In this document: positions 24,731 through 31,417 of the stretch, piece after piece
Position numbering within the stretch: position 1 is the first letter of the stretch
Layout of the letters: every line of letters starts with the position of its first letter
DNA from: Xenorhabdus khoisanae
Lineage (GTDB): Bacteria > Pseudomonadota > Gammaproteobacteria > Enterobacterales > Enterobacteriaceae
Reading direction: 5' to 3'
Assembly: GCF_001037465.1 (NCBI RefSeq)
Contig: NZ_LFCV01000005.1
Location: forward strand, 1-44,252
DNA length: 44,252 nucleotides
The notes under the pieces: model-generated
Told to the model about the DNA's origin: nothing
Seen by the model: the letters and a program-made list of their open reading frames with translations, nothing else
Database searches by the model: none
Translations under genes and position numbers: made by a program

Positions 24731-24758
24731 ATAGTAACTCTATTGCTCAAAAAGTCAA
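24731..24758 (-). promoter_or_regulatory. Candidate late promoter pR'
   Basis: Minus strand: TTGACT (24753-24758), 16-bp spacer, TACTAT (24731-24736). It lies immediately downstream of the Q-position gene and upstream of a strong terminator, which is the pR'/tR' arrangement of lambdoid late control. Confidence 0.6.
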
Positions 24759-24764
24759 ACTTTT

Positions 24765-25316
24765 TTAATCAACGTAATGGTCTTGTATTTCCAACTCATC
24801 ACACATGGGGCGATATAACATAAACTCTGATACCCTTAACCAGTTTTCAATTCTGCGGCGGCAGGTTGACAGTGACGTATTGGGATGCCGCTCGTGCATT
24901 TCAGAGGCAATACAATAATAAGATTTCTTGTATATATAATGTTCTTTCAGGATATTCAACAGACCGGGATCATGTTCCATTACACGGCCAATCACGGCAT
25001 CCATTTTTAGCCCTTCCGCATCGGTACAGAACCATAAGCTACTGATCGCTTTTTTATCTTTCATCTGACCAAAAATCTGCAATAACTCTTCTTTTGTCAG
25101 GCCAGCCTGTTTCATTCTTTTCATGGCCATGTGCAAAGCTTTTTTGCTTATCACCGGCTCTGACAGTAAACGAGAAAAAATACCTGCTGCCTGCGGAACT
25201 TTGCGAATGGCAGACCAGTTTCCCCATACACTTAACTGCCCACGTATCCAGACACTTTCAAGGGTACGCAACCTCAGATATTCGTCACCTTTTCCACATG
25301 TTACCGGATAAATCAT
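24765..25316 (-). CDS. Q-position antiterminator candidate (DUF1133)
   Basis: 183 residues of the DUF1133 type: the start M-I-Y-P-V-T-C-G-K-G-D-E-Y-L-R-L-R-T-L-E-S, then V-W-I-R-G-Q-L and a C-terminal helix-turn-helix-like part (C-R-R-R-I-E-N-W-L). In many lambdoid prophages these proteins take the place of the late antiterminator Q, at the end of the early operon and directly before the late promoter, as here. Site AAGGGG precedes the ATG. The activity itself is inferred. Confidence 0.78.
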   Translation of the reverse strand: MIYPVTCGKGDEYLRLRTLESVWIRGQLSVWGNWSAIRKVPQAAGIFSRLLSEPVISKKALHMAMKRMKQAGLTKEELLQIFGQMKDKKAISSLWFCTDAEGLKMDAVIGRVMEHDPGLLNILKEHYIYKKSYYCIASEMHERHPNTSLSTCRRRIENWLRVSEFMLYRPMCDELEIQDHYVD

Positions 25317-25350
25317 TTTGCGCCCCTTAACTTCATCTTGCTTGATATAT

Positions 25351-25650
25351 TCACACCCGACATAACCGTACCTCTTCCACTTCCTTTTTAACCTGTTCTA
25401 ACAATTCAATTTCTGTCCCGTGGTTCCCCTGCCATGTTTTCGGCGCCGCATGGAATCCCGTGGGATAACACGCCCGATGGTGGCGGGGACAGAGCGGCAG
25501 CACGGAGAAGTGATTGGCCCGTTGTGCCATCCCCTGCCCGGTTCTCACATGATGGATTTCAGCCGGCGATGAACCCAACCCCAGATTCCGGCAGGCAATA
25601 CAACCTAATGAGGACACATCCGACAGCCACTGTTTTTCACTTTTAGTCAT
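25351..25650 (-). CDS. Ref-like HNH nuclease (recombination enhancement type)
   Basis: About 99 residues from ATG 25650 (MTKSEKQWLSDVSSLGC), which directly follows the shared leader AGAGGCAAGACCC. The frame is open upstream to 25755, without such a signal. C-I-A-C-R-N near residue 17, H-H-V-R-T-G and L-P-L-C-P-R-H-H-R form the Cys/His HNH core of the RecA-dependent Ref nuclease family. It belongs to the nin-like cluster and probably helps in phage recombination. Confidence 0.85.
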   Translation of the reverse strand: MTKSEKQWLSDVSSLGCIACRNLGLGSSPAEIHHVRTGQGMAQRANHFSVLPLCPRHHRACYPTGFHAAPKTWQGNHGTEIELLEQVKKEVEEVRLCRV

Positions 25651-25666
25651 GGGTCTTGCCTCTCCT

Positions 25667-26260
25667 TTACGCAAAATCAAACAACTGTGCGGCAGCGTTC
25701 TCGGCTGCCTCACGGGTCGGAAAATTGCGGTACAGGATGAAGTTCCACAGTACATTCAGGGTTTCCTGATAGAGCGGCTGAAATTCCAGATCATCCATTT
25801 TGGCGAAGCTGACTGAACGGGGTTCGCGGTACAGGCTGCCATTGGGCATTTCATAAGTGTCGTAATACCCGGCCTCGACCGTCACCCAACGGCGGAATGC
25901 GTCAAAAGATTTGGTAGCGGTGATATTCTGGACGCGGTTTTTCGATACCCCGGCAAGGTATTCATCAGCGGCGGATTGTAAGGCATCTTCACTGCCCGCA
26001 AAGTGAGCCAAAAATTGTACATAACCGCGCACAAGTTCTTTTTCTTCAGGGGAAATCGTGCCGCCGACTGGCTCCCAGTATTCAAAACCGAGATTCAGCA
26101 AGGCAAAGTATTTACGGTGGAAACGGGGATTACGGGCTTTCTTGAAATCAGCCTGCAGCACATCGCCGCATTTGATTCTCGAATGCAGGTATTCTCTGGT
26201 TGCTGGAGTAGCAGGCCGTAGAGTGTCGTCGGAAATTTTGATAAAACTATGCTGCGCCAT
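25667..26260 (-). CDS. DUF1367 phage protein
   Basis: 197 residues matching DUF1367 by K-A-R-N-P-R-F-H-R-K-Y-F-A-L-L-N-L-G-F and the later S-F-D-A-F-R-R-W-V-T-V-E-A-G segment. The family is common in the nin-like region of lambdoid phages next to Ref-type nucleases, and may act in recombination, but no biochemical role is known to me. Site AAGGGAACAAGA precedes its ATG. Confidence 0.83.
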   Translation of the reverse strand: MAQHSFIKISDDTLRPATPATREYLHSRIKCGDVLQADFKKARNPRFHRKYFALLNLGFEYWEPVGGTISPEEKELVRGYVQFLAHFAGSEDALQSAADEYLAGVSKNRVQNITATKSFDAFRRWVTVEAGYYDTYEMPNGSLYREPRSVSFAKMDDLEFQPLYQETLNVLWNFILYRNFPTREAAENAAAQLFDFA

Positions 26261-26348
26261 TCTTGTTCCCTTAAGGTAATGGCACAGCAGCTTGTGTTTA
26301 GGTTCGGATGTTCAGGCCGATGGAATGATTTTAGCGGGTTACAACCTG

Positions 26349-26636
26349 TTATGCTACCGACAATTTCTGCAAGCGGGAGGTATCCAGACTCTGCTTGATA
26401 TGCCAGATATCATAGGCATTCTGCATTCCCAGCCACACATGCGGCGCACTGCCGATCACCATCGAAAGGCGTACCGCCATTTCAGGAGAAACATGGGACT
26501 GACAAGTCATCAGCCGCTGTACGGTAGACGGCGCAACATCTAGTGCTTTCGCCAAGGCTCTGGCACTCAGATTCAAGGTTTCCATTGTTTCCTTGATCAG
26601 CTCGCCCGGATGGGGCGGATTATACATGGTGCTCAT
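26349..26636 (-). CDS. HigA-family antitoxin, apparently without its toxin
   Basis: 95 residues. P-P-H-P-G-E-L-I-K-E-T-M at the start and the HTH A-R-A-L-A-K-A-L-D-V-A-P-S-T-V-Q-R-L are the HigA addiction-module family. HigB is normally encoded directly upstream, but no RelE/HigB-like frame is next to it: upstream lies an unrelated 228-residue gene. It may be a leftover antitoxin that protects against host HigB, or a simple regulator. Site GAGGATTACC is before ATG. Confidence 0.87.
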   Translation of the reverse strand: MSTMYNPPHPGELIKETMETLNLSARALAKALDVAPSTVQRLMTCQSHVSPEMAVRLSMVIGSAPHVWLGMQNAYDIWHIKQSLDTSRLQKLSVA

Positions 26637-26671
26637 TAGTGGTAATCCTCATATGATCAGGCTATCACCTT

Positions 26672-27358
26672 CTATCTTGATATTCGTTCATGAATAAAAG
26701 CCTCAAATCCACTGTCTGGATCTGAAAGTTGTGGATAGTACCACCTATACAGCCCATAGGCGGGATCATGTCGCCGTTGTCTGTCCTCCTCCTCTGGAAA
26801 ATAGTAATTACCTCCATCTGGTTTATCAATAAAATGCCGGTTTATATTAAGCTTTGGGCGTAAGTTAGACGTTGAATATATTCTCGTCCCCCCTAACGAA
26901 CCTTTAACTGGCATATTGAGATGATTAGCTAATCTTTGAGCAAGCCCATTTGCTCCAGCCCAGCAAGCTATTATTCTGATACACTGAATATTATGCCCTT
27001 TGTTTTTTAGACTGATTAATAAGTTATGAACTGTTTTGCAAAAATTATCTAAATTCATCCCATGTGCATATTCACATGTTCCCCAAAATAATATCGGAGA
27101 ACCCACTGGAGATGAATGCCCCACAATATTGAGTCTATATTTGGGCTTGTGTTTCGGTTCGTCTAAAAAACAAAAAAACCTGCCCTCCTCATACTGGTAC
27201 AATTGGGTCGTTTTCTGCCCCAACTCATTACCCGTCATTGCCATAATACTGGATATCGAGTGTCGATACTGTCCCATAATTCCTCCTGCATTCAACACTG
27301 CTTTTAATGCATGATAGGTCCAATCTTCAAGAACAACACCATCTATACAGCTTGGCAT
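26672..27358 (-). CDS. Unknown accessory protein with His...Cys pattern
   Basis: 228 residues, AT-rich relative to its neighbours. The central part reads Y-R-L-N-I-V-G-H-S-S (His about residue 81), then a helix (M-N-L-D-N-F-C-K-T-V) and I-R-I-I-A-C-W-A-G-A-N-G-L-A-Q-R-L (Cys about residue 133), then G-S-L-G-G-T-R. A strand ending G-H and a strand ending A-C with a following helix is the layout of caspase-like (clan CD) and toxin autoprotease folds. No signal peptide. It lies among the nin-like genes. Similarity is by pattern only; function unknown. Confidence 0.7.
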   Translation of the reverse strand: MPSCIDGVVLEDWTYHALKAVLNAGGIMGQYRHSISSIMAMTGNELGQKTTQLYQYEEGRFFCFLDEPKHKPKYRLNIVGHSSPVGSPILFWGTCEYAHGMNLDNFCKTVHNLLISLKNKGHNIQCIRIIACWAGANGLAQRLANHLNMPVKGSLGGTRIYSTSNLRPKLNINRHFIDKPDGGNYYFPEEEDRQRRHDPAYGLYRWYYPQLSDPDSGFEAFIHERISR

Positions 27359-27378
27359 AATTCTTCAGAGGTAACTCC

Positions 27379-27717
27379 TTATAACGCTAATTTCAATTCA
27401 TGCCAACCCAACGTATTCCAACAGGCCGCTTCCCCCGAAAAACAACATTCCGTCACGGGTAACGATTCACCACATTTTCCACAGCATTGTTGCTGTAGCT
27501 CAACCACCTGCTGTTTTGATGAACGGTCATCCATTCGGATTAACATCGTGAGATATTCATTGATGTCGTAAGGCTCCCTGCCCGGTCTGCGCAGTGCACA
27601 ATTACGCTTCAGCATCGCCAGCTCCTGATTATCCAGCAGCAATTCGATTTTGGTAACGCCAGCCTCCTGCTGGCGTTGACGTTGGGCGGCTTTGCGTTCT
27701 GCCGGGGATTTAGCCAT
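27379..27717 (-). CDS. Small early phage protein with Cys pairs
   Basis: 112 residues from ATG 27717 (MAKSPAERKAAQRQRQQ), with AGGGTG seven bases before. The frame runs upstream to 27876 but overlaps a neighbour there. The start is basic, and the centre has L-L-L-D-N-Q-E-L-A-M-L and R-R-P-G-R-E-P-Y-D-I-N-E-Y. The end has C-C-G-K-C and later Cys residues that could bind zinc. I have seen this N-terminal pattern in other enterobacterial prophages, but know no function. Confidence 0.75.
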   Translation of the reverse strand: MAKSPAERKAAQRQRQQEAGVTKIELLLDNQELAMLKRNCALRRPGREPYDINEYLTMLIRMDDRSSKQQVVELQQQCCGKCGESLPVTECCFSGEAACWNTLGWHELKLAL

Positions 27718-27955
27718 GGTTGAACACCCTGAGTTTATAAACCGAATTGCGGGTGCGGATAAATCCATCTGAATTAAAGCTATGAATATTTTCAACCGGT
27801 GACGTAATAATTTCAGCGCCATCAAACCAGCGCTGATGAACATCATGATAAATACGCCCGCTTGCCCGAAAATCATGGTTACCGTAGAGAATAAATCCTG
27901 TCAGCTCGATTTCAGCCGTGTATGCAATCGCTTGGGTATTTAACTGTTTATCCAT
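27710..27955 (-). CDS. Small early phage protein, unknown
   Basis: 81 residues from ATG 27955 (MDKQLNTQAIAYTAEIELTG), three bases after the start of the preceding gene's stop. It is beta-rich (F-I-L-Y-G-N-H-D-F-R-A-S-G-R-I-Y, V-E-N-I-H-S-F) and overlaps the next gene by 8 bp. Tight packing with both neighbours supports it as a coding gene. No family recognised. Confidence 0.68.
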   Translation of the reverse strand: MDKQLNTQAIAYTAEIELTGFILYGNHDFRASGRIYHDVHQRWFDGAEIITSPVENIHSFNSDGFIRTRNSVYKLRVFNHG

Positions 27956-27957
27956 TG

Positions 27958-28131
27958 TTACTCTCCCAGCCAGTCGTAAACAAACCGGATCAACGCCATC
28001 ACCGGCAGTGAAACCGGAAATGTCAGGAGCAGGAACAAGGCGAGTACATAAATCCATAACGCTTCATCAGTGAATATCTGCCAGTAACCGATCACTTCGT
28101 CTCTCAGATAATGAAGGTAATTATTTTTCAT
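27958..28131 (-). CDS. Small single-span membrane protein
   Basis: 57 residues, below usual length cut-offs. ATG 28131 directly follows the shared leader (AGAGGCAAAACCA). Residues 1-24 are polar; residues about 25-50 form one long hydrophobic segment (W-I-Y-V-L-A-L-F-L-L-L-T-F-P-V, V-M-A-L-I), and the end is V-Y-D-W-L-G-E. The stop is followed within two bases by the next ATG. A membrane protein in this region could act in superinfection exclusion, but nothing proves it. Confidence 0.68.
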   Translation of the reverse strand: MKNNYLHYLRDEVIGYWQIFTDEALWIYVLALFLLLTFPVSLPVMALIRFVYDWLGE

Positions 28132-28143
28132 TGGTTTTGCCTC

Positions 28144-28380
28144 TTAAGGGTTCATCACTTCACGCCAGTAATTCAGGCGTGTTCTAAAAAACTCCCGTTG
28201 GTCACCGGGGGTCTTTTCAATTTCCATAAAAATGGTTGCCCGGCTGATTTTCCTCAGTTTGAGCTGTTTGATTAACCGGCTGGCTTTTAAATCCAAGTTC
28301 TCCAGATCACGATAGGCTTGTGGCCATAACCCGCGGTTATGTGGCAACCCGGCAGGTAAATAATCAGATTGTGCCCCCAT
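28144..28380 (-). CDS. Small early phage protein, unknown
   Basis: 78 residues. It is helical, with L-K-A-S-R-L-I-K-Q-L-K-L-R-K-I-S-R-A and a final F-F-R-T-R-L-N-Y-W-R-E. Its ATG lies 2 bp after the upstream stop, with AAGGCG inside the upstream gene as ribosome site. The stop codon TAA is part of the shared leader of the next gene. Function unknown. Confidence 0.7.
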   Translation of the reverse strand: MGAQSDYLPAGLPHNRGLWPQAYRDLENLDLKASRLIKQLKLRKISRATIFMEIEKTPGDQREFFRTRLNYWREVMNP

Positions 28381-28382
28381 GA

Positions 28383-28814
28383 TTACGCCTTGGATTCAGC
28401 CGCCAGACGTTTCATGACCGCTTTTTCCGTGGGTTTCTGTGCTGCCATGACCTGCTTGTAAACGGCTTTCTTCATGGCGCTATTACATAACAGGACATGA
28501 TGAACACGATCCAACGGCATCCTCAGCAGGATAGCGATACTTTCGGCGCTGCGCCCAAGACGGGATAATTCATAGATCCCCCTGACAACTTTTCGCCCGT
28601 AATTAATACGTTCGCCAATTTTGACAATCGGTTCAGATACCGTCGCAGGCTTGGCAACCTGAACGGGTTTCGGTTTAGGCTGGTAAGGCTGACGGCTGCG
28701 CGCCCGTGCTGCCTGATGGTAACTGTCGATAATGCTGGCTGAGTGGTCGCATCCATCATCAGCACTGCGGCGACGGTCAAGGATCAATTTTGCTAAGTTG
28801 GTCTCGTTGGTCAT
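28383..28814 (-). CDS. Early phage protein with HTH-like C-terminus
   Basis: 143 residues; ATG 28814 follows the shared leader AGAGGCAAGACCCA. The middle is a Pro/Lys-rich linker (residues 42-65). Residues 75-110 resemble a helix-turn-helix (G-I-Y-E-L-S-R-L-G-R-S-A-E-S-I-A-I-L-L-R-M, D-R-V-H-H-V-L-L). It is the first gene downstream of the replication initiator and may assist replication or regulation; this is inference. Confidence 0.72.
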   Translation of the reverse strand: MTNETNLAKLILDRRRSADDGCDHSASIIDSYHQAARARSRQPYQPKPKPVQVAKPATVSEPIVKIGERINYGRKVVRGIYELSRLGRSAESIAILLRMPLDRVHHVLLCNSAMKKAVYKQVMAAQKPTEKAVMKRLAAESKA

Positions 28815-28960
28815 TGGGTCTTGCCTCTTTTTGTTTTTTTAGCTTTGGGTTAGAAAGCCTCTACGTTGTTATGGGTCAAAATGCCTTATCGGTATAACGG
28901 CGCTCTCGCAGTTCCCGTTGTTGAGCTTGCTGCTGCATCCGGCCTACTTCGTCGCAGGAC

Positions 28961-30076
28961 TCATTGGGTTATACATTGCGTCTCGATAGATCCACCCACA
29001 ACCCGAAATCCCGATTGCAATGCTTCTTTCGCCGCCTGCTCTGCAGCCTGTTTCCAGATCCCACGCCAGGCGGCCAATGCCGGCACTTCACTCATCCGCC
29101 CTAAACCCGCTTTACGCGCGAGTTGCGCCGCCAGTTCCTGAATACGATTAGCCGGTGTCCAGCCGGTTGAAAACAATTGTCGGAACGTGGCATCGCGCTC
29201 CACCGTATCAATGGTGATGGCGGTTTCTCCGGCTTTCAGCCAGCGGCCGTTGACACAGGGAGGACGCCCCGCTTTGTCCCATTTGCGGGCTTTGTCGAAA
29301 TATTCCGCGCAGTTATCCGGGCCAAACAGGGTTTTCGGGCGTAAGTAATCCTGCATCTTGCCATCGTCCAACCACTTGGCCGTCAGGTAGTCGGTGATCA
29401 GCATCAGGTCTTCCACTACATAACCGTCGCTTAGCCGCGCACGGATATACCCCATCGTGGTTTTGCCATCGCGGTAGTTAGAATCAGTCACCTGATTGAA
29501 ATAAATTAATACTTGCCGGGCTGGATCATGGTCGGGTTCCACGGGAACCTGACAAGAAGAGTTAGTCTCTGTTGTACTCTCTGTAGTAATCTCTGTTGTA
29601 GTCTCTGTAAGATCAGGCCAATTTGACCCATTCAGAACGGCGCATTCTGACCCGTTGGAGTGTTTCAAATTGCCCTGGTCGATAAGGTCATTTTGACCCG
29701 CTCGATGGTCTTCTTTTACGTTGTTCGATGGGGTCATTTTGACCTTATCGGCTAACAGCGGGTGTTCATAATTTATCGCGTAATAATTCGTCCGGTCATG
29801 ACTGGATTTATTAATCTGCTCAATCTGCAACACGCCCATCTTTTTCAAATTCCCCAGCGCCCGTTTGATGGTCGAACCCGATAAAAATGGGAATTGTTCC
29901 TGCCATTTTTCGACCGTGTTATAAATCCAGCGGCAGCCATTGACCTCAACACCGGATGACGTCTCCGTCAGCCAGTATTGGATCTGCTGCAAAATAATGG
30001 CCTCATTCAATCCCAGGCGCGTAGCCAGCTCAGGAATAACCACCAGTGGGCGACTTTTTAACAATAACAAACTCAT
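28961..30076 (-). CDS. Replication initiator/organiser with Phg_2220-type C-terminus
   Basis: 371 residues. The N-terminal 100 form a winged-helix DNA-binding domain (L-N-E-A-I-I-L-Q-Q-I-Q-Y-W-L, S-G-S-T-I-K-R-A-L-G-N-L-K-K-M-G-V-L). A Thr/Glu/Ser repeat linker lies near residues 155-175. The C-terminal domain has V-L-I-Y-F-N-Q-V-T-D-S-N-Y-R, I-R-A-R-L-S-D-G-Y and Y-L-R-P-K-T-L-F-G, the conserved end of many phage replisome organisers. No helicase or loader follows, so host DnaB/DnaC use is likely. About 130 bp between its stop and the next gene hold at most a 20-codon frame. Confidence 0.88.
   Translation of the reverse strand: MSLLLLKSRPLVVIPELATRLGLNEAIILQQIQYWLTETSSGVEVNGCRWIYNTVEKWQEQFPFLSGSTIKRALGNLKKMGVLQIEQINKSSHDRTNYYAINYEHPLLADKVKMTPSNNVKEDHRAGQNDLIDQGNLKHSNGSECAVLNGSNWPDLTETTTEITTESTTETNSSCQVPVEPDHDPARQVLIYFNQVTDSNYRDGKTTMGYIRARLSDGYVVEDLMLITDYLTAKWLDDGKMQDYLRPKTLFGPDNCAEYFDKARKWDKAGRPPCVNGRWLKAGETAITIDTVERDATFRQLFSTGWTPANRIQELAAQLARKAGLGRMSEVPALAAWRGIWKQAAEQAAKEALQSGFRVVGGSIETQCITQ
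29566..29745. repeat. Putative iterons (replication origin) inside the initiator gene
   Basis: Two repeat sets lie in the linker-coding part. Four copies of TCTCTGT are spaced exactly 12 bp (29566, 29578, 29590, 29602). Four copies of TTTGACCC-like sequence occur at 29622, 29646, 29692 and 29738, spaced 24, 46 and 46 bp; the last two sit in the dyad GGTCATTTTGACC. Lambda and many relatives keep iterons of their origin inside the O gene in the same way. The 12-bp set also encodes a simple T-E repeat, so it alone would be weak evidence. Confidence 0.5.
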
Positions 30077-30085
30077 ACCACGCCC

Positions 30086-30256
30086 TTACTTATTCTGGCT
30101 CTGCGACCGGGATTTCTGCTGTTGACGCTGTTCCCAATCAATCAGAGCCGCTTCCCTACGACCTTCAAAAATTTCTGACACTTCCTCAAAAGTGGCCGGC
30201 TTATCGTTCCGGCGAAAGCCATTGCGATAAGTGATCTTATCGATGGGTTTCATCAT
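30086..30256 (-). CDS. Small basic early protein, unknown
   Basis: 56 residues, below usual length cut-offs. It begins at a double ATG (30256/30253) that directly follows the shared leader AGAGGCAAGACCA. Sequence is coherent (T-Y-R-N-G-F-R-R-N-D-K-P-A-T-F-E-E-V-S) and ends in a Gln/Ser-rich basic tail. It fills the gap between ydaT-like and replication genes. No known family. Confidence 0.7.
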   Translation of the reverse strand: MMKPIDKITYRNGFRRNDKPATFEEVSEIFEGRREAALIDWEQRQQQKSRSQSQNK

Positions 30257-30271
30257 TGGTCTTGCCTCTCG

Positions 30272-30733
30272 TTAATGTACGTTGGTCAGACGCGGTTCAA
30301 TGGCATTTAACGCGGATATGGCTATCGCTATTCGGTGTGACATGTCACGCCCTCCTAACAGGGTTTCGCTAATGGCAGCGGCAAATTCTTTAATCGCCAC
30401 CGAAGCAAGATAATTTAACCGGGCTTCGCTGGTTAACTTTGCCCGACGTTCTGCCGGTAATGCCGCTTCAATCGCTGGCAACAGTTCCGTGATCTTACGT
30501 TGCGCCGCAGTGGAATCACTGCGTAACCACCGGAAGATCTGTTGGCGGTTATTGTTGATGGCTTTCCAGTCCGCATTCCCTAATGTGTCTTCAATCCGGT
30601 GTAACCGGGATTGAGAACCACCACAATACAACAGGAAATACATACGACTGACTTCAATGGCTACATGCTCCTGACCTCTCTCCATGGCCCAAGCCTCAAC
30701 TTCAGCTTTAAGCGTATTTATGTCTTGCTCCAC
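30272..30733 (-). CDS. ydaT: YdaT-like (CII-equivalent) regulator
   Basis: About 153 residues from GTG 30733, with CAGGAG nine bases before it. A TTG at 30754 is in frame but lacks a site. L-K-A-E-V-E-A-W-A-M-E-R-G-Q-E-H-V-A-I-E-V-S-R and N-N-R-Q-Q-I-F-R-W-L-R with L-L-P-A-I-E-A-A-L-P-A-E-R-R-A-K-L match YdaT. In prophages such as Rac and CP-933P, YdaT is a DNA-binding protein that takes the place of CII next to YdaS. It was once described as a toxin because overproduction harms cells. Confidence 0.8.
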   Translation of the reverse strand: MEQDINTLKAEVEAWAMERGQEHVAIEVSRMYFLLYCGGSQSRLHRIEDTLGNADWKAINNNRQQIFRWLRSDSTAAQRKITELLPAIEAALPAERRAKLTSEARLNYLASVAIKEFAAAISETLLGGRDMSHRIAIAISALNAIEPRLTNVH

Positions 30734-30789
30734 GATTTGCGTCTCCTGTCGCAATGTTGATTATTGAAAATCAGTTTCTTACTGACACC

Positions 30790-31017
30790 TCAGCTAATAT
30801 CTGTTTCAGGCCAGATCTTCTGCCAATCATTAGGACGAAGATCTTTCCTTGTGACTTTCCCATCCGTGGCGTTTTCGATATCAAAGCATCGAGCAAGAGG
30901 AACCGGAGCATGACCATGTGCCATTTGTGACAAATAGGAACTGGAAACACCAAGTTTCTCGGCAAGACGTTTAGCTTCGCCACGTTTTAGAGTAGAAATG
31001 TAATCATTGAGTCTCAT
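30790..31017 (-). CDS. ydaS: YdaS/Cro-like regulator
   Basis: 75 residues with HTH K-R-L-A-E-K-L-G-V-S-S-S-Y-L-S-Q-M-A-H-G, and the YdaS-type C-terminal R-C-F-D-I-E-N-A-T-D-G-K-V-T-R-K-D-L-R-P. It is the first gene of the rightward-type early operon, 28 bp after its candidate promoter, and diverges from the repressor. It should play the Cro role. Site AGAGGTACCT precedes ATG. Confidence 0.88.
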   Translation of the reverse strand: MRLNDYISTLKRGEAKRLAEKLGVSSSYLSQMAHGHAPVPLARCFDIENATDGKVTRKDLRPNDWQKIWPETDIS

Positions 31018-31044
31018 AGGTACCTCTTCGTTGGAAATGACAAG

Positions 31045-31072
31045 AGTTTAATAAACACTAAACTTTTGTCAA
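31045..31072 (-). promoter_or_regulatory. Early promoter pR with overlapping operators
   Basis: Minus strand: TTGACA (31067-31072), 16-bp spacer, TAAACT (31045-31050). A dyad TTAGT-N4-ATTAA overlaps the spacer, and a second, TTAGT-GAAT-ACTAA (31085-31098), lies just upstream of the -35 box. These are likely repressor/YdaS operators. Confidence 0.7.
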
Positions 31073-31117
31073 GTATTTGCTTGTTTAGTGAATACTAATC
31101 AAAATTACGTTCATGTA

Positions 31118-31362
31118 ATGAATACCATTACATGTGCAGTGAATGGCGTTATATGTGCAGTGAATAGCGTTATGTGTGCAGTGAATAGCGTTATGTGTGC
31201 AGTGAATAGCGTTATGTGTGCGGTAAATAGTGTTATGTGCACTGTGAATAGCGTTATGTGTGCGGTAAATAGTGTTGTGTGCACTGTGAATAGCGTTATG
31301 TGTGCGGTAAATAGTGTTGTGTGCGGTAAATAGTGTTGTGTGCGGTAAATAGTGTTACATGA
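31118..31362. repeat. Array of twelve 19-21-bp repeats between ydaS and the repressor
   Basis: Copies start at 31118, 31139, 31160, 31181, 31202, 31223, 31244, 31265, 31286, 31307, 31326 and 31345. Nine successive steps are exactly 21 bp; the last two are 19. Two variants alternate: GTGAATAGCGTTATG and GTAAATAGTGTTGTG, joined by TGTGC-A/C. The 8-mer AGTGAATA is shared with the operator dyad at 31085-31098. Because 21 is a multiple of 3 the array has long open frames on both strands, but these encode only a 7-residue repeat and are not genes. Confidence 0.9.
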
Positions 31363-31417
31363 TGCAACGAGTGATGTCACTTCTGTTCAATCCCTTATAT
31401 GGAACTTTAGAAATAAA

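Noticed and set aside
28815-28960. A 20-codon minus-strand frame after the replication initiator (M-Q-Q-Q-A-Q-Q-R-E-L...)
   Set aside because: The peptide looks plausible and might be a displaced end of a neighbouring gene, but it has no good start signal and is too short to support.
31088-31333. An open frame encoding about eleven 7-residue repeats (and its opposite-strand twin)
   Set aside because: Both frames are by-products of a 21-bp repeat, which is a multiple of three. Neither has a ribosome site, and the DNA is better explained as an operator array.
31118-31362. CRISPR array
   Set aside because: The repeats are directly tandem without unique spacers and no cas genes are near.
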